From Rhizodiscina lignyota (lineage: Eukaryota; Ascomycota; Dothideomycetes; Aulographales; Rhizodiscinaceae): DNA of 64,000 bases. Shown here piece by piece: positions 11,719-21,366 of this stretch. The notes below the pieces were generated by a model, which saw only the letters and a list, made by a program, of their open reading frames with translations, was not told the origin of the DNA and did no database searches. Within the stretch, counting starts at the first letter, position 1. Each line of letters opens with the position of its first letter. Made by a program: the position numbers and the translations under genes. The DNA is taken from assembly GCA_010015805.1 (NCBI GenBank), contig ML978125.1, positions 310,001-374,000 of the forward strand. Direction: 5' to 3'.

Positions 11719-12942
11719 ATGACAGCTCAAAGCACTACTCCTGCAGGCATCCACCTTCCCCCCAACTTCAAGATCATTGAGGTTGATGGCAAGATCAGAA
11801 AGCAGCCTACCACAGATCCGACACCGCCGCTTGGTGTGCTCTCCAACTTCAGTGGGGCCTTCACTGGACATGGCTTCAATTTGATTTTTCGTCCTAACAG
11901 CGGACCACCTACGGGAACGACATTTCCCAATCCAATTTCACCTCCCGCACCAACGCCACCCAGCCAGAATGCCCTGGAACTGAATCTTACAACTGAAATG
12001 CTGACTTTCTCCAAGTCTATTGGCAGCATTCCCAATCGCGGGTTGGAGAGCCAGTCTGACATCTTCCTCAATGGCGTGCCGTACATGCAAGTCATCAACG
12101 ATGTCACTAACCCCAGTACCGGGAAGGCTAATGGAACGGCTACTGGCATTCACTTCGAGCCTGGACTGTGGATGCATGTGCCCGCGACTACCTCCGATCC
12201 GATCATCGGTGAGTCGCTGGTGCGTATGGCGTCGATTCCGCACGGCACGACGATCAATGCCCAATGCCTCCAGCCGACGAAAACCTTCTCAGGCCCGCCA
12301 ACATTTGCGCCGGTGGATCCAACTCCGTTCGTAATCGGCTCCAATCCTCCCAAGCTGATCCCGTTCGCCGCTCAAACAGCGTCCAACACGTCTACGCCCA
12401 GAATTCCGCAAGACCTGACCAAGTTCATTGCGGAAGGAACCATTACCCAGGACATACTGACAGATCCCAACACTGTGCTCCGCAACGCTATAAAGGGACA
12501 GAATATCACTAGCACCATCGTCTTCACTGTGGACACGACTCCCACAGCCCCAGAATTGGGCGGTGGAACTGCCAATATTGGCTTTTTGGTGGGGGCCTCA
12601 TCCGGCTCTGTCACAGGACCGAACGCTAACGCAGTCGATATGAGTGCCACGTTCTGGATCGAGACTGTCGAGCACAAGATCACGATTCCAGTCTTCAAGC
12701 CTGGACAGCAGCCCTTGAAGATCGCTGCGCCCGCCTCCCAGCCGGGTGCTCCTACGCCAACCTTCCTCGTGAATCCTCCAAAGGAGATCACCGAGCCAAT
12801 CACGATCACAGTCACTTCCACTCAGATCCAATACTCTCAGAAAGTCATCCTCAACTTCGCCGGTCTGAGCTGGCCACATATTTCCGTAGCAACTCTGGTT
12901 CCAGGATCGGATCTGGAGGTTCCGAATCCAGTTTTTCACTAA
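11719..12942 (+). CDS. Conserved protein of unknown function, 407 residues
   Basis: A single intronless frame with strong coding character and a clean start after a C/T-rich leader. The protein begins with a Pro-rich stretch, then GAFTGHGFNLIFRPNSG (about residues 44-60), ALELNLTTE, PNRGLESQSDIFLNG, an FEPGLWMHVPATT segment (about 150-162), VRMASIPHGTTINAQ, a variable middle, and a C-terminal beta-rich part ending SWPHISVATL. No signal peptide, membrane segment or cofactor motif is obvious. The short alternating beta-like blocks suggest a lipocalin- or nitrobindin-like barrel. I recall similar fungal and bacterial proteins annotated as heme-binding or peroxidase-like, but nothing in the sequence proves heme binding. 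Residues 225-320 are rich in Thr, Pro and Asn and may be a linker. The function is left open. Confidence 0.75.
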   Translation: MTAQSTTPAGIHLPPNFKIIEVDGKIRKQPTTDPTPPLGVLSNFSGAFTGHGFNLIFRPNSGPPTGTTFPNPISPPAPTPPSQNALELNLTTEMLTFSKSIGSIPNRGLESQSDIFLNGVPYMQVINDVTNPSTGKANGTATGIHFEPGLWMHVPATTSDPIIGESLVRMASIPHGTTINAQCLQPTKTFSGPPTFAPVDPTPFVIGSNPPKLIPFAAQTASNTSTPRIPQDLTKFIAEGTITQDILTDPNTVLRNAIKGQNITSTIVFTVDTTPTAPELGGGTANIGFLVGASSGSVTGPNANAVDMSATFWIETVEHKITIPVFKPGQQPLKIAAPASQPGAPTPTFLVNPPKEITEPITITVTSTQIQYSQKVILNFAGLSWPHISVATLVPGSDLEVPNPVFH

Positions 12943-13789
12943 TTCTCTATCTGCAATGCAGTCTCCACATGAGAATGCGAGGGATTTTGGAGTAATGCTG
13001 GCTGGCAGGTGGAAGTCAAATGCTTTCGGACGATCCTTATCTGTCAAGTAGCCATGGTTCTCCGCTCGGAAAAACCTGATGCTTCATTCTTTTGTACTCG
13101 TATGCAGAGTATATATGATTTGGTCTCGCGATATTTTGAATCAAGCGTATATTTTACTCGCCAAGTGAAAGCTTCAGTGTCCTTCCGCAGAAAAGGTGCT
13201 CAGGATCAGTTCACCAACCGGCGACAAAGGAATATGTCGAACGACTAGGGAGGACTGGCAGTAAAGCCAGGATCTATTCAAAAAGTTCCATACATCGGCC
13301 GGAAGACAATTTTACGGAGGTTCATCGATCGGTGTTGTGATTGGTCAGCTTCAGCTATACCAACTTCAAGATTGGACTCGCCCGCAATCTCAACCTCTTC
13401 GTCTGCAGTGACTTTTCAAGATATTTCCACCGAGCTCAATAGGCTCGTGCAGCTTCTACGCTGACTAGCCGGTCGTTATATGCTCCGCGCTATGCAGAAC
13501 GGCTGTACTTTAGGCCTGCATACTCTTCTACAAGCCTCGCCTTCTATTCGCCAAAAGGTAAAATATGGATAATATTTCTAAGCTACCTTATGGCCGAAAC
13601 TGAACTACAGTAAACCCTGGTTTTAATATTCTCGATTTCCAAGCGCAATGACTTGCTTACCGTCATTCAAGACTCTCCAGAAGATCACAGATTCCAAATC
13701 TATTGACTTTCCTCACACTACAAGTCAGAAATGTCTGCATTGAATCCTTTCTTCACAAACCTTGCTAAAACTGAATTATTCTTTTTACC
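12943..13789. other. Intergenic
   Basis: No supported gene. The interval holds the 3' UTR of the preceding gene and the upstream region of the SDR pseudogene. An upstream ATG near 13731 is out of frame with the SDR start at 13790. Confidence 0.45.
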
Positions 13790-14937
13790 ATGGCAGCAAA
13801 ATTCGACCCGATTATCGTTCCAAATCCAGTCCTTCCAAAAGGTTCATGGATACTCGTCACAGGCGTCAGTGGCTATATCGGCAGCCACGTTGCTGACCAG
13901 CTTCTCGCTGCAGGCTACAAAGTGCGTGGCATTACTCGAAATGCAGAGAAGAGCAAGTTCCTCTTTGATCTAATTTGCGCCGTACGGGGAAGATACCTTT
14001 GAGCTTGTGGAGGTGGCAGACATGGCTGTCGAGGGAGTATTTGACGGTCCGGTGAAGGGTATGTCGATCCTGTCGAGGGCCAAGTCCGCAAACCAATAGA
14101 CTCTGATGAATTACTTCGCTAGGTGTTGCTGGTGTGGTACACCTCGCCAGCCAAGTAGACCTGAATCCAGACCCTAATGTGGTTGTCAACGGCGCGATCA
14201 ATCAAGCAGTCAGCCTGCTTAATTCTGCAATCAAGACATCGTCAGTAAAGCGTTACGTCCTTACCTCGTCGTCAATGGCAGTATAGAACCCTGCCGTAGC
14301 GAACCAGGGCAAGCCTTTCAAGGCCACAGTACATACATACAACGAGGACGCCGTGAAGGAGGCATGGGAGCCTCCTCCATATACGGCAGACCGCGCATTT
14401 GCAGTTTACAGTGCCAGCAAGACGCAACAGGAACAGAACATGTGGGAGGTCTACAAGAAGCACAAGACACAGCGTCCCAATCTGGTTGCCAACAGTGTCG
14501 TGCCGGACCTTAATGGCGGCCTCTGCCTTGACGTGCAGCACCAGGGATTCCCGAGCTCCCTAGGAATATACAAGATCCTGTATGACGGAGATCTACAGCT
14601 GTTCAATGCTATCCAGGGTCCGAAGTACTACGTTGATGTGCAGGATACGGCGAGGCTGCACGTTGCGGCGCTGCTACTCGAGGATGTCGTCGAGGAGAGA
14701 ATCTTTGCGTTTGCGTTCCCGAAGAATTGTAATGATGATCTAGCAACCTTTAGGAAAGTGCGGCCTGATAGAAAATTCCCCGAGAACGACGAGAATGCAG
14801 CGAAGCATTTGGCGGAAGTGCCAAGGGCGAGAACGGAGGATATGCTGCGGAGGCTCGGTAGAAAGGGTTGGACAAGCATGGAAGAGAGCTTCGCAAACAT
14901 GGTGGCTGCTTTTGAACAGGGAGAACAGGGTAGATAG
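13790..14937 (+). pseudogene. Broken NAD(P)-dependent SDR (cinnamoyl-CoA/aldehyde reductase type)
   Basis: An extended short-chain dehydrogenase is recognisable end to end: the Rossmann motif VTGVSGYIGSHV near the N-terminus, VRGITRN, VAGVVHLAS, the catalytic YxxxK motif as YSASK (about 14407), the YVDVQDTARLHVAALL block and a C-terminal RPDRKFP segment. Two lesions are visible. Near 13969-13978 a single extra base shifts the frame, ending the first frame at 14000-14002. After the intron (about 14060-14121), a TAG at 14284-14286 follows the VLTSSSMAV block. Downstream coding (14287-14937) is otherwise intact, including the active site, so the decay looks recent. Relatives reduce aldehydes, ketones or CoA esters with NADPH. 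Two independent sequencing errors are the alternative. The decayed dienelactone hydrolase lies 3 kb upstream. Confidence 0.75.
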
Positions 14938-15443
14938 ATTTCCTGATTCTCAAATGGAGAAATGAGATGAAATATGCCCGATGAAATGTGTACCGCGGTC
15001 TATCCGAAAACTGAGTGAGCTGGCCTAATGCACGAGACCGTAAAAAAAGACATAGATGTAAACTCCTTCGTGTACAATACAACTACAACAAGAAGTCAGG
15101 ATAGTGGTAAAATAAATTGAGAGATTTGCATGGAAACCTTTTCTTTGCAGTTGTAAAGCATCTCGTCTGCTATGTTAGGTGAGGTTTCCAGGGTGTCGCG
15201 AGACTCGAGTCATGGCAAATGACGTCGCGCGCTGGGAGAGCACAGGCACCTCAGAAGCGCGCGAGCTTCAGCCTACCTTACCCCAGACTTCTCCGCAAAC
15301 AATATGTCCATGCTCTGAAGAAGTGTCGCTTCCGCCTATGGTATTTTCGCAAAATCAACCTATTCAGGCGATTGGTGCTTGCTTCCACCTACCACCTCTA
15401 CCGCGCTCTTAGTATTACCGTCTTCCTCCACAGTTCGCCCACA
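14938..15443. other. Intergenic, SRAP promoter
   Basis: No gene seen. It holds the 3' end of the SDR pseudogene and the upstream region of the SRAP gene. Frames crossing 15219-15443 read into the SRAP gene in the wrong frame and are not credible. Confidence 0.45.
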
Positions 15444-16794
15444 ATGTGCGGACGGTACGCGTTCTACCAGCGTCCAGCACAAGTCCGTCAACAGCTGCAG
15501 GACTCCAATATGCCCTCACAAGAAGCACCAGAAGACGACGAAGTGCGACAGACATACAATTTTGCGCCTGGCAATCATGGATTGGTTTATAGGGCGGATA
15601 CACCAGACACCGGTGGCGGGAGGAGGCAAGAGGACGGTCAAGACAACGAAGATGGGCAAGACGTGAAGGCCACCAAAAACAAGGAGACAGCCACTCAAGA
15701 GGCGAGTGGGGAGGTGCGGTACAAGCTTCAAGCTATGAAATGGGGTGAGTTGATTTATTCAGCGTCGTTTGGCATTGAAAAGCTAACAGCATTCTCTATT
15801 CATAGGTCTAATACCTTTCTGGACCAAACGCTCTCCCGACTACGGCTCAATGCTGCGCACCATAAATTGCCGCGACGACTCGCTCATCGAAGACCGCGGC
15901 ATGTGGACATCAATGAAGCGCAAGAAACGTTGCATCGTTGTCGCACAAGGCTTCTACGAGTGGCTCAAGAAGAACAACGGCAAGGAAAGGATACCGCACT
16001 TCGTGAAACGCAAAGACGGCCAGTTGATGTGCTTTGCGGGGCTGTGGGACTGTGTGAGATATGAAGGTGCCTCGGAGGACGAGAAGCTTTATACGTACAC
16101 GATCATCACGACCGATTCGAATAAGCAGTTAAACTTCTTGCACGATCGGATGCCTGTGATTTTGGACAACGGTAGCGAGGCTATCAGAACGTGGTTGGAT
16201 CCCACCAGGACGGAGTGGAGCAAAGACCTGCAGAGCTTGCTCAAGCCGTATCAAGGTGAATTGGAATGCTATCCGGTTAATAAAGATGTGGGAAAGGTTG
16301 GGAACAACAGCCCGAGCTTCATCGTTCCGCTGGACAGCAAGGAGAACAAGAGTAACATTGCCAACTTCTTTGGTAACCAAAAGAAGGCTGCTACTGGGGT
16401 GGAACCGAAGAAGATTTTGGAGAAATCCGAGAATGAAGTAGATGCGGTGGAGCAGAAGCCCATTAAGGCTGAGGACGAGGGCGAGGAGAGGATCACAGTT
16501 GATGCTCAGAGCACAGAAGACAATGCGCCCAAGCCGGTGCCAGCACACGAGAGCCCGCCGCGTGGCACGAAGCGAGACCACGGGGACGTCGACGGGACGG
16601 ATAGGGCCGAGACGCCGAAGAAACAGGCTAAGGCTGACGTGAAAGTGGAAGCTATGTCACCATCGAAAGCAAAGACACCGGTCAAGTCTTCAAAGAAGAC
16701 GAGGAGCGCGACGAGCAATGGCACTGTGGCGAAGAGCCCGTCTAAACCTGCTGGTGGTGGAAGCCAGAAGATTACGGCGTTTTTTGGGAAATAG
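15444..16794 (+). CDS. SRAP domain abasic-site protein (HMCES/YedK homolog)
   Basis: Two exons (15444-15744, 15806-16794) give 429 residues. The start gives Met-Cys-Gly-Arg, so Cys2 becomes the N-terminal catalytic residue after Met removal. The other SRAP active-site residues are present: Asn39 in TYNFAPG, Glu152 in GFYEW and His213 in FLHDRMPVIL. Family members form a stable thiazolidine crosslink with abasic sites in single-stranded DNA, shielding them at replication forks. The tail (about 300-429) is Lys/Glu/Pro-rich and ends in QKITAFFGK, which fits a PCNA-interacting (PIP) box. A second PIP-like SNIANFFG lies just after the SRAP domain. The bacterial homolog lacks such a tail. Residues 50-95 form an acidic Gln/Asp-rich insertion before the KWGLIPFW segment. 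Confidence 0.93.
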
Positions 16795-18207
16795 GACAAT
16801 ACCCCGAAGTATTGTACGCAGGAATTGGTCGCAGCCTTGCAACTGTGCCGCTTGTTGTTTTTGTTAACGGTAGCGTGGCGCTTGGATGTCATTTGTCTTC
16901 TGGTAAGTTGGAGACATTCTCCGACATCAGAGTTGATCGAAGTTATCGAACTGATCTCATCTTACCCCTGACTTTCGATCCACCTGTAAACTTTTGTCTC
17001 TAACCACAGCTACCATGGGTTCATCCAGCAATTGAAATTCGTCTGACGTGCCGCAAATGGCAGAGAACCTGTTTCGACAGTGGCTGCGGCGCATTGTTGC
17101 TTATGAGTCCAATGCTTGGTTCGACAAGGATGCTGGAATTCCTAAAATCGAACATCCTTGCTCGCCCTATGTATAGGCCGTGATAGTGGATTATTCTCCT
17201 GCAGGTACCGATTGCGTATTTTGTAATTTCACATGTTGTGAGCGGTAATTAACTAGGATAAGACGGCCATCAACTAACGTCGAAGTCTTCATCTCCGAGA
17301 TCTCCATCGGGGGTTGCACTTGTCGAAGGTATCGAATTCGGACGAGTTCGAGTCAGTGGTCGACATGCCTGTCAATATTCGTGCTTGAGAAGATAGACCG
17401 TGAGACAGGGCGCTCCTGTGTTTCCCCGAGCATCGTCGATTGCCCAAGGGCACAAATGACCGGCCGAAAATATTATGGAATGTGGATTGAGACAGGAGAG
17501 ATATCACATCGACCATGGCCTCCTTAGCCACATGGCGATGTGATGGCAATTGATCCGAGTGGATGGCGGGAACGCGCGTGTCGAGTCGCTCGAGTTAATC
17601 TCCACAATGCACAGGCCCCCTGTGGCGTGTGGCTGGTTTGTATCTAGCCTCAAAAAGCAAGCGGGACAGCCATTTCATGGGGTTGTTGCACTCTTGATGG
17701 GAAAGATTCACGTCCGTCGCGCTCATATCTGCCGGTCGTGAGGGCATTGCAGCATTATTGCCGGGTTGTAGCTGCCTTTCCTAGCTCTTTTTGATATGCA
17801 TGCCTGGAGAATTCTTGAAACTTGTGCCTTGGAAGAAAGAAGCCGGGTCTTGTGGAAGGGTGGGGGCTACCTTCATGCGGCGGGACACGAGGCTGAGAGG
17901 CTTGCAGCGGAAGTCGAGATTTCGAAATCCCCACTGCTCTCCGTATCCTTTCGCACTTGCGCCGCTGTCAATCGCTGACGGCACAGTTCTCTCAATCCAT
18001 TTCCCTCTCTTCAACTCTCCTGCTACTCTTGCATTAACAGTCCTTTTGGCCTCTGGATCCGCGTTGGCCTGGAGTAGGGATGAGTGGGCGTGCGGCGATA
18101 CGACGATAACCGGAGATCGACGACCGGACTTTACATACCACGCGACGCGTCTTCATCACAATTGTGTGACCTTGAGCCAATTCCGATTGGCCTGAAAGAC
18201 GTCGGAA
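16795..18207. other. Intergenic, about 1.4 kb
   Basis: No gene could be supported. Open frames at 17289-17549 and 17781-18195 have no recognisable motifs and no matching splice sites. The last 200 bases should hold the promoter of the 18.2 kb fusion gene. Confidence 0.4.
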
Positions 18208-21200
18208 ATGTCCTCTTTACTTGACCTTCTCACACAGAAACAGCCCCAGTTCCAGACGCATCAAGCGTTGGTTGTCCTGGACCTGCAAAATGACTTTCTT
18301 CAGCCTGAGGGAAAGCTTCCAGTGTCGTCTCGGTCCAATTTTATCAGCAGAATAAAACGCCTGGTTCCCACATTCCGCGACAATGCAGGCGACATCATCT
18401 GGGTCCGTTCTGTGTATGAGAAGGACCGGCCCGCGAACGATGGAACGGATGAGGCGGAGGTTATCATCACGGAAGTTGAAGGTGTAGCAAGTCCAGAGGA
18501 GAGCAGCGAAGAAGTGGCAACGAAAGAGGCATCATCACCAAGTCATGGGTCAAAGTCTTCCGGTCGCGCATTCGACTTGCTCAAGAAAATGTCGAGAAAA
18601 ACGTCGGCGCCACCTGAGCCAACAAACTCTCCCAAAGATGACCCGGAGCACTTTCTCTCAGCAACAGCAAGGCGTCAGCCTGCTTGCATGCCGAACACGA
18701 AGGGCGCCGAACTCTCAGAGGACGTAAGGGATACCATTGACAGAGCAAACGACATTATAGTAAATAAATCGTACTATTCGGCGTTCAACTCAACATCACT
18801 TCTCCTAACCCTGCGGACACGCCTGATCACGGAACTGTATATATGTGGTTGTATGACGAATTTGTCCGTCTATGCGACTGCTCTAGATGCTGCACGGCAC
18901 GGGCTCACCATCAACATCGTCGAAGATTGCCTGGGATACCGCAAGGCTACGAGGCACCGAGAAGCGTTACGACAGATGGCAGATATAATGGGCGCCTACA
19001 CAGTCACAAGCACCGAACTATTGACCGAACTGGAGGAACAAGATCCAGATTTTGTGGCGCCACACACGAAGCCGCCGATTCCGGATGGTGACGCCCTCAA
19101 CGATATGGTACAGAAGCTTAGACTCAGTGACTCATCGTCATTGCACTCTACAAACACGGATAGTGTTAGGAGAACAGCCGACCAGCACCGTCAGGACAGT
19201 GCACATGGGTCAAAATCAGAACGTCCCTCTACGTCTGGCTCCACCGAAGAACCTACATTGCGGCGCAGTCGCTCAGGCAAGCTGCAAAAGAAGCCGCCCA
19301 GCGCTCAAGCAGAGGAGTCAGAGCACACTCTAAAGTACAAGAGATCGAGAATCAGAATGAGGAAACGTGACCAGTCCGCGGGTCCGGGTCCTAGAGACTC
19401 TATGGCCGTTCTAGATCGCCCTGATAAGACCGCTCCTCTGCCGGAAGCCGCAAAGCGTGCCAATAAGCCTCCACAGCTGCCAGCAGCCGCAAGAAGAAGT
19501 GTTGAAGAGCCAGTCCCAAGTCCGCTCCTTTCTCCACCACCTACATCGTCAAGAAATAGCGAGTTATCGAACAACCGGGTTTCGGCAGTTTCGGCAGTGT
19601 CACGAGACGGTTCGACCGAACAATCATCACGGCGAAGCTCACGTTCCCGAGGGTCTGATCGTGGTTCAGGGAATCAGTCTCCTCTACAGCCCGCCTCTCC
19701 AGTTACAACTACGCCAGCAGAGAAGACAGAGGCCGCAAAAGCCGAACTCTTATCCCCGACCGTTGGTCCTCCCTCCGCTATACCTCACCGAGGGAGCAAC
19801 GATTCTATCGCAGCGAAATCACTAGCGCCGTCCATCGCTAAATCTACGACTTCTTCTTTGTCAGCGCACAAGCCGGACGTGGACTATCTCTGTGAAAGAG
19901 ACTCATATCTCTGTACTTCTGTTCTCCCTCCACAGCTCTCCACTACCATCTTCCAAGATCTCTACAACGAAGTGCGATGGCAAATAATGTATCATCAAAC
20001 TGGGTCTGTCCCAAGATTGGTTTGTAATCAAGGGCAGTTTGGTAGAGATGGGAGCATGCCAGTCTACCGACACCCGACAGATCACGCACTTCCTCTACTC
20101 CATTTTAGTCCCGCGGTTCAGCTCGTGCGACACTATGCCGAAAAGATAGTGCAGCACCCTCTCAACCACGTGCTCATACAGCTGTATCGAAACGGCCAAG
20201 ACTACATCTCCGAGCACTCAGACAAGACCCTCGACATCATGCGCGGCTCATCGATAGTGAATGTATCCTTCGGGGCGCAGCGCACCATGCGTCTGCGAAC
20301 CAAGAAATCTGCGCTCAACCAGCAGAGCATCTCGTTCGCCGAAGCGGCGCGCCAAACCCAACGCATCCGGCTCCCTCACAACAGTGCCTTCATCCTTGGC
20401 CAGGACACCAACATGCGCTGGCTGCACGGAATCAACGCGGACAAACGCGCTGCGAAGGATCGATCTGACGCGGAGAAGGCGTTCAGCGGCATGCGCATCT
20501 CGCTGACGTTCCGCAACATCGGCACGTTCCTCAACTCCGACTCCACGCTGATCTGGGGCCAGGGAGCATCGGGCAAGACGCGAGAGAACGCACGGCCGGT
20601 CGTGAGCAACGACATGCTCAAGACGGAGGCGATGGTGCGCGCGTTCGGGAAGGAGAACCAAACGACGGAGTTCGACTGGTCCGAGATCTACGGCGCGGGC
20701 TTCGACATTCTGCATTTCCGCAAGGTGCCGTCGGATAATCCGTCCACGTGCCTGCTCTTCCTGTCGAACGACGCGATCGAGAACGGCCAGGTGGTGATGT
20801 ATCTCGACGAGGCGGGCATTGAGTATGCTGCGATTGAGACGCCGACGAAGGAATCGGACGACAAGATGGGGTGTATGCGGAAGGTGTGCTTCCGCGACTC
20901 AGATCCGCTGCACACTGAAGTCACTGGCGCGTTGGCTGTGCTGCTGTATCTGGATCGACTGAGGCCACTGCCTCATCGCATCACGGCCGATGGCGCGGAT
21001 GAAAAGCCGGTAGAGACGAGAGCCAGCATTGCAAGGACGTATGAGCTGCTGGGACTCTTGACAGAGGCCGTTGACGGAGTGAGGAGAGGTGAGAAATGGC
21101 TACTTCCCGGTATTGAGGGGTATCTTCAGGACGAAGGATATGTGGCCGGCCGCGGCTTCGGTTTCGCCGACTGTGCATATTTCCCGGTTCTCGAGCGGTG

Positions 21201-21366
21201 CTGGGAGGGGTGGGTGGAGGAGAGAGATGGAGAAGTGCCACGGGTCAGGAGCTATCTTGAGAGGATGAGGAAGAGAGGTCAGACGAGGAAGACGAGGGAG
21301 CGCGAGAGCCGGGAGGAGTTGCGGAGGCAGATGAGCGTGGGCAGTCTTCCTGGGAGTAAGAAGTGA
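18208..21366 (+). CDS. Isochorismatase + AlkB-like dioxygenase + GST-like fusion
   Basis: One uninterrupted 1052-residue frame. Residues 18-270 form an isochorismatase-like cysteine hydrolase with a plausible triad of Asp25 (VVLDLQNDF), Lys187 (VNKSYYSAF) and Cys215 (CGCMTNLSVYATALDA), interrupted by an acidic insertion (about 75-150). Residues 275-555 are a Ser/Pro/Arg-rich linker. Residues 558-790 match AlkB-like Fe(II)/2-oxoglutarate dioxygenases, with an HxD pair (His670, Asp672 in SEHSDKT), distal His740 (RWLHGI) and the 2-oxoglutarate-binding Arg in MRISLTFRNI. Residues 815-1020 resemble a thioredoxin/GST C-terminal fold (CLLFLSNDAIENGQVV, GFADCAYFP). AlkB proteins oxidatively demethylate nucleic acids or proteins; the hydrolase substrate is unknown. 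Synonymous usage is strongly GC-ending after about 20240, unlike the N-terminal two-thirds. The continuous frame makes an assembly join unlikely. Confidence 0.92.
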   Translation: MSSLLDLLTQKQPQFQTHQALVVLDLQNDFLQPEGKLPVSSRSNFISRIKRLVPTFRDNAGDIIWVRSVYEKDRPANDGTDEAEVIITEVEGVASPEESSEEVATKEASSPSHGSKSSGRAFDLLKKMSRKTSAPPEPTNSPKDDPEHFLSATARRQPACMPNTKGAELSEDVRDTIDRANDIIVNKSYYSAFNSTSLLLTLRTRLITELYICGCMTNLSVYATALDAARHGLTINIVEDCLGYRKATRHREALRQMADIMGAYTVTSTELLTELEEQDPDFVAPHTKPPIPDGDALNDMVQKLRLSDSSSLHSTNTDSVRRTADQHRQDSAHGSKSERPSTSGSTEEPTLRRSRSGKLQKKPPSAQAEESEHTLKYKRSRIRMRKRDQSAGPGPRDSMAVLDRPDKTAPLPEAAKRANKPPQLPAAARRSVEEPVPSPLLSPPPTSSRNSELSNNRVSAVSAVSRDGSTEQSSRRSSRSRGSDRGSGNQSPLQPASPVTTTPAEKTEAAKAELLSPTVGPPSAIPHRGSNDSIAAKSLAPSIAKSTTSSLSAHKPDVDYLCERDSYLCTSVLPPQLSTTIFQDLYNEVRWQIMYHQTGSVPRLVCNQGQFGRDGSMPVYRHPTDHALPLLHFSPAVQLVRHYAEKIVQHPLNHVLIQLYRNGQDYISEHSDKTLDIMRGSSIVNVSFGAQRTMRLRTKKSALNQQSISFAEAARQTQRIRLPHNSAFILGQDTNMRWLHGINADKRAAKDRSDAEKAFSGMRISLTFRNIGTFLNSDSTLIWGQGASGKTRENARPVVSNDMLKTEAMVRAFGKENQTTEFDWSEIYGAGFDILHFRKVPSDNPSTCLLFLSNDAIENGQVVMYLDEAGIEYAAIETPTKESDDKMGCMRKVCFRDSDPLHTEVTGALAVLLYLDRLRPLPHRITADGADEKPVETRASIARTYELLGLLTEAVDGVRRGEKWLLPGIEGYLQDEGYVAGRGFGFADCAYFPVLERCWEGWVEERDGEVPRVRSYLERMRKRGQTRKTRERESREELRRQMSVGSLPGSKK

